Assembly (NCBI RefSeq): GCF_033568475.1
Contig: NC_133121.1
Location: 29,991,374 to 30,055,373, forward strand
DNA: 64,000 nt
Source: Henckelia pumila
Lineage: Eukaryota > Streptophyta > Magnoliopsida > Lamiales > Gesneriaceae
Reading direction: 5' to 3'
Of this stretch, positions 1-11,487 are shown piece after piece (position 1 is the first letter of the stretch; each line of letters begins with the position of its first letter). Below the pieces are notes generated by a model. It worked only from the letters and a program-made list of their open reading frames with translations. It was not told the DNA's origin and ran no database searches. The translations under genes were made by a program, and so were the position numbers.

Positions 1-1421
1 GTGACTTGGATGTAAAAGACGATTTATAGTTCAGTTTGCTATTATAAGATAATTTTCAAGGTTAGATTTAATTGTTTGATAGTTTTACAATTTAGATATT
101 TGAGATTTTGTTGCGAATATGTATTCGACTCAATTCAAGAATTAAATATGATTTTAAATTAAAATTGAAATATATTCACTTTATTTGTAAGGTTTGGATA
201 TTAAATGGGTCTATTTATATCTTTAGTACTTTGAAAAATAAAAATCATAGATACATTTTATTTGTTAGGATTATAGTCTAACTCAATTAACTTTGGTATA
301 AATTTTGGAATTCCGAGAGTTTTGTCCAAGTTGTGTTGTATGATCAAATAAGCTAATGATTTCAAGTGCGTACACTCCTTGTTCCGGCATTATTTTGCAA
401 AAGCTCCATGATAATGAATGTAGATGCAAACGTGATATATGCTTTATTGATCAGTGTTTGCTGAAAATTTGTCTTTTGCTATGCTATGCTATGTTCTGTT
501 TTATTTTGTTTTGATGTATCATGCTGTGATATGTTATGTTATGTTTGTTCTGTTCTATCTGTCATGTGAGCCACTTTTTGACTTGGGGTGTTCAACGTGC
601 TGCGTGCAAAGTGCATGTAAGCCAGCCTTTGTTTCCTTATGCTCAATGTTGTGTGATGGAATTATGTAATGTGATGTCTGTTTTACTCTGCTCTGTTTTT
701 TTGTCATGTGAGCCACCCCTTAGTTCTTATAGGTCTACATGCGAGGTGGCTTACATGTGCGGTGTGTGTGCCTTGCACATAGCACGTTCACCCATAGGAA
801 GCAAGATGTTACTAACATCACAAACATAACATATCATAATAGACACACACATAAGAGAAGAACAAAACAAAGCGTAGTAGAACACATTACATAATTTTAA
901 CTCATAAAGTGCTTGATTATCATTGAATGAATATATCAGAACATACTAGAGCAACATATATCAATAATGCGTATATCAATAAAGCATATAACAATCACAT
1001 ATGAATCCAAATGTATGTATTTTCATAGAGCTTTTACTGAATAAAGCCGGAATAAGGAGTTTGCGCACCTGAAGTTTGATTGAAACATAAACAAAAGTTT
1101 CAAAATTTATAACAAAGTTATTTGAGCTAGAAAATAATCCTGAAAAACTATTCTTTTTAAAGTGTTTAAGACATAACTAGACCCATTGTTATAATATCCC
1201 AAGCTTATTAATAAAGTGAGAATTTTCAGTTTTAATTAAAAATCATAGTTAATTCTTAAATCGAGTCAACCCATATTTACAACAAAATCTCAAAGTTGCA
1301 AATTCTAAAACTATTTGACAATAAACCTGTTATATAAAACTGGCAAACTGAATTCAGATTATAAATATTTGATTAACAGACTAACTCCTATTGTAAAAGC
1401 ATCTTATATATCCAAGTCACA
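1..1421. repeat. Long inverted repeat with arms of about 620-680 bp (foldback)
   Basis: The first ~620 bases reappear as an imperfect reverse complement at about 742-1421. Matched blocks include 1-20 with 1402-1421, 100-230 with ~1195-1310, 375-420 with ~1015-1070, 476-560 with ~810-890, and 580-622 with ~740-795. The centre lies near 680. The arms differ by many substitutions and small indels, so the repeat is old. The left arm touches the window edge, so the true end and any target duplication cannot be seen. Cysteine-rich short frames around 450-830 fall in the palindrome and have no coding character. It could be a foldback transposon, a MULE with long terminal inverted repeats, or two head-to-head copies of one element. 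A transcript across it would fold into a long hairpin. Confidence 0.8.
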
Positions 1422-1851
1422 TCAATTTCGAACACCCTGTATAAAAGAATTCTTAAATCCTAAAGATCTATTGAATAATAATCAATAACAGTGACACTAT
1501 AATCGAGATATAAGCTAACATTAGTTTGTGTGATTAGAAGAGACTTGAGATTATGGTGACAGGTGTGGATGGTTGAAAGGACGGTGGATTTCCTTCCTTG
1601 CTATAGCGTAGGGGGTGTAAGGGTTGAGGGTTTTATTTTTTTCCTTTACTGTAGAAATGTGGCAAAAATGGTTTTTATCTCTTGGATTTGGATAGATATG
1701 AATCTACTTTAAAGATGTAAATAGGTATAAGTCCAATCCCAATCACAATCAAAATCTTATTGAGATTAATATTCTTAGCATTTAATTTAAATACTACCAT
1801 TATTAATTTGTTGTTGCAATTTATTGAATATGTTTCCTCTCAACACTGCAG
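1422..1851 (+). other. Non-coding sequence upstream of the first visible RING-CH exon
   Basis: AT-rich sequence ending in a pyrimidine-containing tract and a CAG acceptor at 1849-1851. It is probably the 3' part of an intron whose 5' end lies before the window. I see no exon, repeat or promoter in it. Confidence 0.5.
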
Positions 1852-4800
1852 GAGGGCTTTGCTTTTGCTCACTGTACAGAATGCAGGGCAAAGTTTATAT
1901 TGCGTGCTAACGTCCCTCCCGATCGGTGGTGGTTGAGGTTAAAGTTTCAGTTTCTTGTTGCAAGGGATCACTTGGTCATTTTTGTTATTGTTCAGCTGGT
2001 AAGGATTGCCCTTCAGCACAGCTGCTTCTCAATACATGCGCGCGCGTGTGTGTGCGTGTGTGCGTGTGTGTGTGTGTGTGATGGTTTGATCATAACTGAA
2101 CAATTGTAAAATTTACTCATTTGTGTCTCTATGAACGATGGTGTCGTAGAAGAGCAATTTAATCAAGAATCATATTATATTAAGGTTTACAAAAGACTCT
2201 TCTTGTAAGTTTGAAAGCTGAAATCAACCCATTACAAATTAAATAGACCTTGAACATTAGCATTCACAGAAACCACACATATGCAAGAACTTGAGAGAGC
2301 ACGAAAAACAATTGTTTTCGTACCTTTCAGCTAGCCCTTATTATGGGCCTGACCATAGTTTTGTTACTTTGGTTCGTTAGTGACGTTTGTATAAACACTT
2401 TCTGTAGATTGTTGCATTCTTAGGTGTACTGGTATACAAATTTTATGGAGAAGAACTCCGGGAGATGTTTGGTTATGAAGAACACCCATATGGATTTTAT
2501 ATTATGGCAGGTGAATGTTCTATGTCTTACAACACATGCTATTTCAACTTTTGAATGATTTATTACCTGAGATTGTCATCCGTTCATTTCGGTTGATGTG
2601 TAGCATTAGGAGAAATGTCTAGATCTTCATATTTTGACTTGGACGGATGTTGAAATTAGAGCAACCTTACTCTTTGAATTATTTGATGTTGTAGGCTCTT
2701 CTAAGTCCCTTTTGACTCCATTTGTGAAAACTTGATGATGGAGAGAGAACTGAATATGTAACATGAAAACGAAGAAGTTACGAGAATGTAATTAGAGATT
2801 GAGAAGAAATAGGACGAGAGAGAAATCGAGAAACATTTTGAAGTTATGCATAGGATAGTTACTTTTGTTGTTTTCTTTTCATTCACCATGGAAGGGAGGT
2901 GGCTATTTGATATCATAAATTTTGCGAATGTGAATAGGCATATGGACCAGACTTGATTTCCAGTGAAGATGATATGTCTAGCTTATAAATTATCGGTGCG
3001 CTTTTTTGGAGCTCTAACAGTTGATTTCTTGATCAAATGATTTTTGGTAGACTTGTGAGTTATGAGTACATCACCCACTTGAATTTTCTCTTTGCCATAG
3101 ACTATATCATCTGTGACATGCAATTTATATCTGATATTCGGCAGTGTTCTAAATGGCCGCCTAGGCACCGCCTAGGCGGTAGGCGGCCCTCGACCGCCCC
3201 GCCTTAGACTAAGGCGGTTTCTGTAGGCGGTCCGAGGCCATCCGGCGGTCGAGGCGGTCAAGTAGGCAGTCGAGGCGGCGGAGGCGGGCGGGAAGGCGGT
3301 TGAGGCGGCCGAGGCGGTCAATTATTTTAAAATCTCAGTCAACTATCAAAATCAAATAATTTTAAAAACAGTCAAAGTCAATTAATTTTAAAAACCTTAG
3401 ATATAATAAAAACACCTCTCACTCTCTTTTGTATTTACTTTTGGTTTCAAATGTCCTCCATCATCAACCACTACCTGTCTCAAACCGACTCCATCCGCCC
3501 TCCACTGCTGTCGCCAACAGCCACCATCTTAATTATCTTGTTAGTTTGCATTTATATATTTATTTGTACTTTGTCTAGATTGTATAATATTGAATGAAAC
3601 TTCTTTATCATAAACATTATTTAATTACATATATTACACAAAAAAGTAAGACTATTTGTAATTACATTGCATGATTATATATAATTATAATTACCTATAA
3701 AAATTGTTAAAAAAAGAATTCAACCCCCTAGGCACTGCCTGGGCACCGCCTAGGCGGTAGGCGGTCACTGACCGCCCCGCCACCGCCTCCCGCCATTTAC
3801 AACATTGATATTGGGTAAGTGAGATGTTACCTGTACAGGCACTGCCTCAATGCACATTTAAGGGTTGAGATTTATCAATACATATGAGTTCTACTATTTT
3901 TTCAGTGGACCCCACAAATATCGATAAATCCCCACCTTTAAATACATCATTGGGGTAGTGCCTGTAAAGGTAGGATGAAATTATTGCTTATATTGGGATA
4001 TCAGTTTAGTTGAGCTAGCTTACAACCTTGTCATGCCCACTTGACTTGGGCTTGAGCTCGAATTTAATTGTTTAAAACCTTATTAGCTAGCTCATGGGTC
4101 ATTATTTATTTATATATTTGTGTATAATCAAATGTGTGAAAGGGTGATTTTGGAACTTAAAAAAAGCTTTACCAAAAGGTAATTAAGTATTAGGTTCTCT
4201 TCCTTAATTAATACCACAAATATACACATGCATATGATATTTTTAAAAATGTTACAATTAAACATATTATGTTGCACTCATGACTATGAGCCTGAACTCA
4301 CAATCGTGCTTTGATGAAACAAACTTTGAGCTGACTTTGCCTCGTAACTTGAGCTTGTCAGCCTGCTCACAAACTCAAGCGCGTAGGGTTTGAGATTGCT
4401 TCTAAGAAGAGCTTTTGAGAATTTTGTGAAGAAAAGCTCAAAAGTGCTTCCTAGAAGCAATTCCAAACTTTACCTTTATATGAGATCAAGCTAGAGTTCA
4501 TTTTTTTTAAAATTCATATTCATGTTTATGAAATATACGAGCTTGACTCAAGTTGGACCTTTTTACTGTACTAAATTCTTGTACATCCATATGGTTTACA
4601 GGTTATGTGTTGGTAAGATGATCTTTTGTCTTCTATTTTAAGTTTTTCTCATCTTTCCATCTTAAAACCTTGCAGTTCTGGCGATTGTGCTCGTGGGATT
4701 GCTTTATGGCTTCTTCATCGCAATAATTTGTGGACAGAAGATCAATGAGCGCCACTACCATGTGCTTGCCAAACAGGAATTGACAAAGGTTTAGTGGATC

Positions 4801-5244
4801 TCCGAGTTGAGTTATGGTTTGATGGATCCTTTCAGTAATACTTGTGACAAACAGCAGAGAAGAAATAAATCAGATCAGATAAAATTAAAAAACTCAGAAA
4901 CCCTGCATTTGCGTCTTAGCTTAGGTGCGCGTGTCTTGTTTATTCGGGATAATTGATATGGTAAAGGTTCAGTCTTCCAAGGCTCAATTCTTAACCAAAG
5001 AGCTTGTTTAGTGCCATCATCTTATCTTGCGAGGGTTTAGCATTTTCAGAGTACCTTAAAGAAAACTCTTAACTTGTGTGTTTGAATGTCGACATTTCTT
5101 TTCTTTCTTCTTCACATAAGCAAAATGAACATTTCATATTCTTTTCCCCAGGAATATGTGGTAGAAGACCGAGAATCCAATAAAGACGTACCTGGACTCG
5201 ATCCTAGCCACGTGACCGAGCTAAGAATGTTGGGCCTCTATTAA
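1852..5244 (+). CDS. RING-CH (RINGv) zinc-finger membrane protein, last four exons (partial)
   Basis: Exons are 1852-1998, 2408-2510, 4676-4788 and 5152-5244 (TAA at 5242-5244). All introns are GT-AG and the phases (0, 1, 0) agree, giving 152 codons. The first exon encodes ...FAFAHCTECRAKF..., the last CxxC metal-ligand pair of a C4HC3 RING-variant finger. A charged LKFQFLVARD segment follows, then a hydrophobic helix ending this exon. The second exon has the YGEELREMFGYEEHPYG motif. The third has a second hydrophobic helix (AIVLVGLLYGFFIAIICGQ) and the INERHYHVLAKQELTKEY tail typical of this plant family. Members are membrane-anchored proteins of the MARCH-like RING type, generally expected to act as E3 ubiquitin ligases. 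The exons with the rest of the finger and the start codon lie before the window. The exact orthologue is not determined. Confidence 0.85.
2038..2080. repeat. (GC/GT)n microsatellite in an intron
   Basis: A run of alternating GC then GT/GC dinucleotides lies in intron 1999-2407 of the RING-CH gene. Alternating purine-pyrimidine tracts are prone to length change and Z-DNA. No coding role. Confidence 0.9.
3142..3807. mobile_element. hAT-type MITE, copy 1 (666 bp, GC-rich ends)
   Basis: It starts CAGTGTTCTAAATGG and ends with the inverse of CAATGTTGTAAATGG. It is flanked by 8-bp near-identical duplications, ATATTCGG (3134-3141) and ATATTGGG (3808-3815), which is hAT-like. Both ends are packed with GGCGG/CCGCC and CCTAGGCGG motifs over ~150 bp on the left and ~85 bp on the right, while the centre is AT-rich. 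There is no ORF. A second, separate copy lies at 37274-37862. Confidence 0.85.
3830..3970. mobile_element. Short foldback MITE (141 bp)
   Basis: The left half, beginning CCTGTACAGGCACTGCC, matches the reverse complement of the right half, ending GGTAGTGCCTGTAAAGG, through most of its length. The target duplication is unclear: TTA on the left, TAG on the right. It sits 22 bp after the hAT MITE in the same intron. Superfamily not assigned. Confidence 0.65.
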
Positions 5245-5576
5245 GCTGGAGGACTTGCGTCACCTCAGTATGGATTATAATTGAAGGAAGGGTGAGAATA
5301 AATGCCTTTAATTAATTTTTTTACTTCATATTTTAATTTAGTTATAATATTTTCCAATATTCTTTTGCCCTTTTCTTTTTCCATCTCTTTTGGCTATTTA
5401 TGTGGAACTGTAAAGTTGGTGTTGATGATAAGCAATTATGTAATCCCACTTGAATTTTTGTATTTAAAAATGCAATGTATAAGTTTTCCCACGGAGGAGC
5501 AAATACGATTTGTAGCTCTATTGTAATTTGATATTTATTTGGTATACCTCATAAATGCGGAAAATTCAATCCTGGC
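5245..5576 (+). other. 3' flank / probable 3'UTR of the RING-CH gene
   Basis: AT-rich sequence after the stop codon. It is likely untranslated transcript and downstream flank. A short Phe/Ile-rich open frame at 5302-5526 has no recognisable features and was not called as a gene. Confidence 0.45.
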
Positions 5577-6811
5577 CAGGGGCGGATCCAGGATTTTAGT
5601 TATGGTGGGGCCGCCTACCAGCAAGACACAAGATTAAAAGAGAAAAGATAAATTACAGTATTAGTTATATTCAACTAATTAAGCATCAATTGTGTTTTCG
5701 AACAAAATATTTATAAGTTAAAAAAATTCAACTTTCATTAAAATTTTCGAAGTTCTCGATGATAACATCAATACAAAGATTTTTAGTAATTTTTCTATAC
5801 GTATAATCAATGCATCAAAAAAAAATTAAAACATCTTTTATTTTGCTCCGAAGTTTAGTTTTTTTATTATTCATGGTTGATAATGACTTTTTTTTCTATA
5901 GTATTTATAGAAACTAAAAGAGTAAATACAGACACGATATCTAAAAACAATATTATATTCATATATCTCCCCATCTCTTTTTATTTATTTTAAATATTTT
6001 TTATTTACTTTTAAAATATATATTTCTATCTTTAAATATATATATATGTCATTTTATTTTATATTCAATTCGTGCAACATATTTATTTTTACTTCTTTTT
6101 TCACACATATTAATAATTTTTTTGAAAATGTCAATTTGTAAATAAATTTTCAAATTTACACTTATTTAATGAGTACTTATTTGTGCAAAACATTATTGAA
6201 ATAATCAATATATTTAATTACAAGCCTAATTAAATATGAAAATATTCGTAAAGAAAATATTACTTATTATCGTAACAATCTATAAATTTTGGACCAAAAA
6301 AATAAAATAAAAAGTGATTTATATATGAGACAGAGAAAGTATAAATTTAGAGAATAAATTTTAAAAATCTCAATAAATATATAAATATTTTAGATATTTG
6401 GAGTTGTATCTTCGATTAATATGTTATGTTCTTCCATTTTATTTGTTATTGTAACATCATTTAATTTTATATAATTTAAGAGAATAAATTTTAAAAATTT
6501 CTGTAAATAAATAATTTATCATTAATTAATTAAATTATAATAATAATTTAGGTATTTGGTGACTAAGAGAGAGAATTAGTGGGAAAATATGAAATAAAAC
6601 TTAAAAAAAAAGGGGAACGAGGAACGAACCCGGATCTCCATACATGTGAGCAAACCTTATTACAACAAGCCACACATTCTTCTAACATCTTATAGGGGCC
6701 ATTCATTTATATATTTACTTTTTTAAAAAAATTAATTATATACTACTAATTTTTTTTTTAATTTTTGTGGGGGCCGTGGCCCCCCCGGATCCTATACTGG
6801 ATCCGCCCCTG
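5577..6811. mobile_element. hAT-like non-autonomous element (1235 bp)
   Basis: Terminal inverted repeats are CAGGGGCGGATCCAG on the left and the inverse of CAGGGGCGGATCCAG on the right. Flanking 8-mers are ATCCTGGC (5569-5576) and ATCTCGGC (6812-6819), matching at 6 of 8 positions. Very GC-rich ends bracket an AT-rich interior with no coding capacity. The motif is common to plant hAT-like non-autonomous families; exact family unknown. Confidence 0.7.
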
Positions 6812-6819
6812 ATCTCGGC

Positions 6820-7408
6820 CATGTGAAGACTAGAATCCAAGGCTTGTACATGGCTACATGAGACGTTGGATTTAGCAGATGAGTTATCACATGTGGCATG
6901 AGTTCTCTTTGATGGCTTCAAAAGTGCTTGCAATAAATCTGACATTCCGTTCTTTTTTTTTAGAGGCGTTATTTTCTTGTTATTGATTGCATTTACCCTC
7001 GTTATATTAATATTAATTATAAAATAGATAAAGAAAAAAATATCATTTTATTAATCTTAAATTATATTATATTTGTGTATATAATTTATCCATAGAGATA
7101 TATGTGTAATCAATACATCTAACATTTTACTAAATAATATTATACTATTTATTATAATATGATTTTTAAATTCATAGAAATTTATTGTCTTTTAATTAAT
7201 AAAATAACTTTCGAAAAATATATATATATCTAGTTGAGTTTAATAATCATAACTGAAAATAAAAACAACTGAGATTATGTGTAAAATTGAATTTTCGATA
7301 CATCATTATATTATTATACTATACTATCTAATAATGCATGAATTTCTTAAAATAACCATCAAGTTAAATTAATGTATAGACAAAAATGTCCTTACTACTT
7401 ATAACTAT
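6820..7408. other. AT-rich spacer
   Basis: Intergenic sequence between the hAT-like element and the CACTA element. Its first ~120 bp (to about 6940) are less AT-rich and may continue the flank found before 5569. No gene or repeat recognised. The last three bases, TAT at 7406-7408, are the CACTA target duplication. Confidence 0.5.
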
Positions 7409-7508
7409 CACTACAAGAAAAATTGAGATTAACGACAGAATTTAAATATGTTGTCACTAATTTGCGACATAAATAAAAAGTTTGTCACAAGTATAAAATA
7501 ATGAATAC

Positions 7509-9121
7509 ATGTTTTTGACGGTTATAGCTCCCGGACCTAGTAATCCTAAGGACAAGTTAGATGTGTTCTTGCAACCTCTTATCGCTGAATTGAACGAACT
7601 TTGGTCAGTTGGGGCAAAGACATATGATGTTCACTCGAAAACTAATTTTAACATGTGTGCCTCTTTGTTAAGGACAGTTAGTGATTTTCCTGCATATTCA
7701 ATGTTATCTGGATGGAGTACTGCTGGAAAACTTGCTTGCCCTTAGCTTATGAAGCTAGAATTGTTGGCCCTGTTCAATATCGATGGATGTATCCTTTTGA
7801 GCGATTTCGACGAAGATTGAAAAACAATGTTCGTAACAAAGCAAGAGTGGAAGGATCAATTTGTAATGCATATTTAGTTGAAGAGGCATCATATTTTTGT
7901 AGTCACTACTTTAGATCAAGTGTGAAGACTCGTTTGAGGAAACAACCACGTAATGATGAAGGGGATAATTCACAAAGTGGAGAGGTTTCCAATATTTCTA
8001 TATTTAATTTCATCGGTCGACCAATGGGTGCTTCTAGGTTCAGAAGATTGGACGACATAGAGTACCATGCAACACGGACATACATACTGCTCAACTGTGA
8101 GGAGGTGAAACCATATGTCAGGTAAGAATTAATTTCATTGGTATTTTATTGTGTTTATGAGAATTATATATGTTGCTGAATATTTTCATTAATTGCAGCA
8201 TTTTCGAGACTGAGATACAATTGAATAATTCAGCCATTAACTCATTTGAGATGGATTTAAGGCTGCAAACGGAATTTTCCATATGGCTTGAACGATACGT
8301 AATTAATATATATCCTCCTCTAATGCAATTGTTAAATATTATGTATGCCATCTAAAAATATATTTGACTTCAAACTTTTACCTAAATAGGTACAACAACT
8401 GGGAGCAAATCTGTCGGACAAATGTCTGAAAAATATTGCGTTGGGTCCATTACGTAAAGTAAGATCATATAGTGGATATTTTGTCAATGGTTTTAGATTC
8501 CACACTCTACGCCACAGTGCAACAAGGTCTACTAGTAATTCTGAAGTTACAGTAAAAGGTTCAGTCAACAAAAACAATGAGATAAGTTATTATGGTAACA
8601 TAGAGGAGATAATCAAAGTGAAATATCCTGGGTTACCTATAAAGCATATTGTATTGTTCAAATGTGCATGGTTCGACCCAACACCGAAAACTGGAACAAG
8701 ACATCATCCAAAATACCAAATGTTTGATGTTAACAAGAACAAAAGACTGAATATCTATGAACCTTTCATATTTGTAGTCCAAGCTTCTCAAGTTGTTTAT
8801 GTTACTTACCCAAATGTCAAAAGGTCAACAGATGAATGGTTGGGAGTGTGCAAGATGCAACCAAGATCATATATTGAAGCACCTCTTCCCAATGTTGTGT
8901 CGGTTGTAGATAATGAATTTCAGAATGAGGAAATCGGACATCATATCATCGACGTTGAGGATATAACCACATCTTTTGCGCTAACAGATGTTGAAATCTT
9001 GTATGAGGAGATAGATGAATTAGAGGAGTTTGATGAAAATGAATTGGACATCGTTGTATCAACTGGAGATGAGGATGGTGAAGATGACGATGTGTACTCT
9101 GATGATGATGTTTTAATTTGA
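7509..9121 (+). pseudogene. TNP2-like CACTA transposase remnant
   Basis: Only the end of the catalytic domain and the C-terminal part remain. 7509-7745 encodes the conserved ...LSGWSTAGKLACP stretch that ends the Transposase_21 domain, then a stop. An internal deletion joins it to a DUF4218-like block starting near 7741 (VGPVQYRWMYPFERF, VRNKARVEGSI). Introns follow at about 8121-8199 and 8301-8390. The last exon (to TGA at 9119-9121) holds a DUF4216-like block and an acidic Asp/Glu-rich tail. The first and largest part of the transposase, with its metal-binding residues, is absent: the coding match begins only 100 bp from the left terminus. It cannot make an active transposase. Confidence 0.8.
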
Positions 9122-9277
9122 TAAGTTTTAAGTAGATATGATTATGAATGTTTGTCATATACTAAAAAATTAATGTGTGGATGTTAATATTTATATTTGG
9201 TTAGAATGTATTTTAATATTTTTATCGTGCATGATGATCGTTGTCATACATGTATTTGAGTTTGTTCATCAGCACAG

Positions 9278-10619
9278 ATGGCTTCAGAAGGTTCCCATGA
9301 TTCTAGGATCTTGATTGTTGCCTCGGGTAGAAAGTAAGTCACATTGTTTTGTTTATATTTACTTTTTAAGTTGTTTGAGCATTATTTTTTTTAATTATTA
9401 TATGATATATGTGATGTAGGTTTTTACCAGACAGCCATAAAGTTTCGGCATTTATCACTGACAAATTTGCTAAGAAACAATGCATGGGGGGTTACACGTG
9501 GCGATTTGTGGATACTGCGATGAAGGCTTACTACTGGGGCGAGTTTGTGGTAAGATTAGTGATTAAAAAATATATGTTATTAACTAGTTAAACATTTTAT
9601 GGGTATTCAAATATTTATTTAGTTGCTTTGAACTGCAGAAAACATATCGTTGGCGTCCTGATCATGACGCTCATATTAAGGATATGTGGAAAAGTCTTGT
9701 AGCCAATCAGTATAGAAAAACACTTTGCAATTGGCAAACAAAGCTGAACCCCCCACTTGGGGTGAATCTCCAGGTTTGGAACAATTGGAAGGAAATCTGG
9801 AGGTCATCTGAGTGGCAGAATAAGTCCGATAAAGCGAAAAAGAATAGAAACACAGAGCCTGAAGGGCCCGGGACAGGGGTGGTTAAACACATTGAAGGTT
9901 CTCATTGCTTTATCGAACATTCAATTAAAATGGTAAGTATAAATTTATGTTATGATATATCAATGAATTACACATGTATATACACACATATGTGTCAATA
10001 TTTCTAAGCATCGTTAGTTTTGAAGCGTGAGGAGTTGGGCCGCGATGCAAGTGCTTATGAGTTATTCAAAACGCTGCATCAAAAAAAAGATGGCACGTGG
10101 GTTGATGCTAGGTCTAAGGCTGTTGATGTGAGTTTGATAATTAATAAATATTGTTGAATTATGCATTTTATTTTTTTACAGATGCAGTTGTTGTAAATCA
10201 ATTTTTTTTAACCGTTATCCTAGGACGAGATGAATGCTCGGTTTCTTGAAGCATCACAACATGATGCTGATGGTGGGTCAACACAGAACCCAACTCCAGA
10301 TTTTCAAAATGAAGTCTATATATTGGCTGTTGGTGGGGCTAAAAAGAGGAAAGTGTATGGTATTGGCTCGCAGGCTGAGCTTTTGTATCCAGAAGCTATG
10401 TCGGGACGTGCCACACGCACACGTACTAATTTATCTATGGAGGTGGCTGCCGCTAAAGCTGAAGCTGCCGCTGCGACTTCTAAAGTTGAGGAACTTACAA
10501 AGGAATTGACTAGTTTGCAGAAGCAGGTTCGTTACTTGATGGAGCACGCACTTATTGATCCTCATTCCATCCATTCTTCGAGTTTTCGTGATTATGATGA
10601 TGATAGCACACATCCGTAG
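9278..10619 (+). CDS. TNPA/Transposase_24-like second protein of the CACTA element
   Basis: The ATG at 9278 opens a short exon (to 9333). GT-AG introns lead to exons 9420-9549, 9639-9932, about 10012-10131 and about 10225-10619 (TAG). The third exon carries W..W....SEWQNKSDKAKKNR and ends in GSHCFIEHSIKM. The fourth has ELGRDASAYELF and DGTWVDARS. Together these match the plant En/Spm Transposase_24 pattern. The last exon ends in an Ala/Glu/Lys coiled-coil-like segment (VAAAKAEAAAATSKVEELTKEL). In Spm-type elements such proteins bind subterminal repeats and assist transposition. The frame at the start of the fourth exon is not clean with a standard AG acceptor, so a small indel or different splice site is likely there. 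Confidence 0.7.
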
Positions 10620-10959
10620 TCTCCTTAGATATGTCTTGGTTACTAGACTGTTTTTTGTTAGTATTGAAGCTACTTTGTGCGTCGCAATACTCATCCCATA
10701 TTTTGATAACTGAATTGCATATATTTTGTGGATTGTGGCCACTATGCTTGCAAGTAAAATGCTGTGTTTATATTTTTGGATGATGGATTAATATATTTTG
10801 AATGTTAATAGGTGGTGTAATGTGTTAAACTTGATAGGATTTTATGTATATCGTGATTTGAGAAATGTTGAGGTTGTACTGCATTTCAATTAAAATTGTG
10901 TTGAGTAGGCTAGGGGAGGTAAAAAAGGGGTTGGGTGGGGGATTTCATTCTACATATAA

Positions 10960-11258
10960 CGACGGATATTATTAATCTGTCACTAAATTTAATGACGGAA
11001 ATTGTAATATCGTCACTAATTTTGGTGACCGACGGATATTTATATTTCTGTCGCGATTTTAGTGACAAATATAGGAATTATGTCGTTAATATTTAATGAC
11101 GGAAATATAATTGTGTCGCAGATTTTGAGACAGAATATTAGTTCTGTCGGTAATAATATACGACAGTAGTTAGGAAGTTGTCGCTAATATTTTACGACAA
11201 AAATAAAATTTCCGTTGCAATTAACGACAAAATGTCATTTTCTGTCGTTAAACAGGTC
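10960..11258. repeat. CACTA 3' subterminal repeat zone
   Basis: Clustered short direct and inverted copies of TGTCG / CGACA with variants such as CTGTCACTAA, GACGGA and TGTCGC. In this superfamily these motifs are the presumed binding sites of the TNPA-like protein encoded just upstream. Confidence 0.7.
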
Positions 11259-11487
11259 CGCGACGCTCAATTCTCTGACGATCAAAATTCTGTCGTTGTT
11301 TTGTCGCTAACGTCAATTAGTGACAGAATAGCGACAAAAAAAGTTGTCGTTATTGGCATTTTTTTTTGTAGTGCGCGACGCTCAATTCTCTGACGATCAA
11401 GATTCTGTCGTTGTTTTGTCGCTAACGTCAATTAGTGACAGAATAGCGACATAAAAAGTTGTCGTTATTGGAATTTTTTTTTTAGAG
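11259..11487. repeat. 115-bp tandem duplication that includes the CACTA terminus
   Basis: 11259-11373 and 11374-11487 are nearly identical. Both begin CGCGACGCTCAATTCTC and end in a T-run plus a terminal motif. The inner copy ends GTAGTG (canonical) and the outer copy ends TTAGAG (mutated), yet only the outer end is next to the TAT target duplication. Confidence 0.85.

Larger units (their letters stand above)
2511..4675 (+). other. Large intron of the RING-CH gene with two transposon insertions
   Basis: Bounded by GT at 2511 and CAG at 4673-4675. It holds the hAT MITE at 3142-3807 and a foldback element at 3830-3970. The remaining sequence (2511-3133, 3971-4675) is AT-rich and shows no further gene. 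Confidence 0.75.
7409..11487 (+). mobile_element. CACTA (En/Spm) transposon, internally deleted
   Basis: The left end is CACTACAAGAAAAATTG. The right side has two nested ends: an intact GTAGTG end at 11373 and a mutated TAGAG end at 11487. The outer end gives a matching 3-bp target duplication, TAT at 7406-7408 and 11488-11490. Subterminal zones are rich in short TGTCGT / ACGACA motifs on both strands, as in CACTA elements. Two genes are visible, a gutted TNP2-like transposase and a TNPA-like gene. At 4.1 kb it is much shorter than a full plant CACTA element, so it is probably non-autonomous. Confidence 0.9.

Noticed and set aside
454..829. Cys-rich short frames at the inverted-repeat centre
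   Set aside because: They sit in a palindromic repeat with TGT-rich sequence; no signal peptide pattern, no conserved spacing, no start context.
2038..2080. GT repeat as a regulatory Z-DNA element
   Set aside because: An ordinary intronic microsatellite; nothing nearby suggests function.
2983..3168. Minus frame running into the hAT MITE left end
   Set aside because: Part of it is MITE terminus; the rest is intron sequence with no recognised domain.
6736..6945. 69-residue minus frame crossing the right end of the hAT-like element
   Set aside because: It spans an element terminus and flank, so it cannot be an ancestral gene; no domain.
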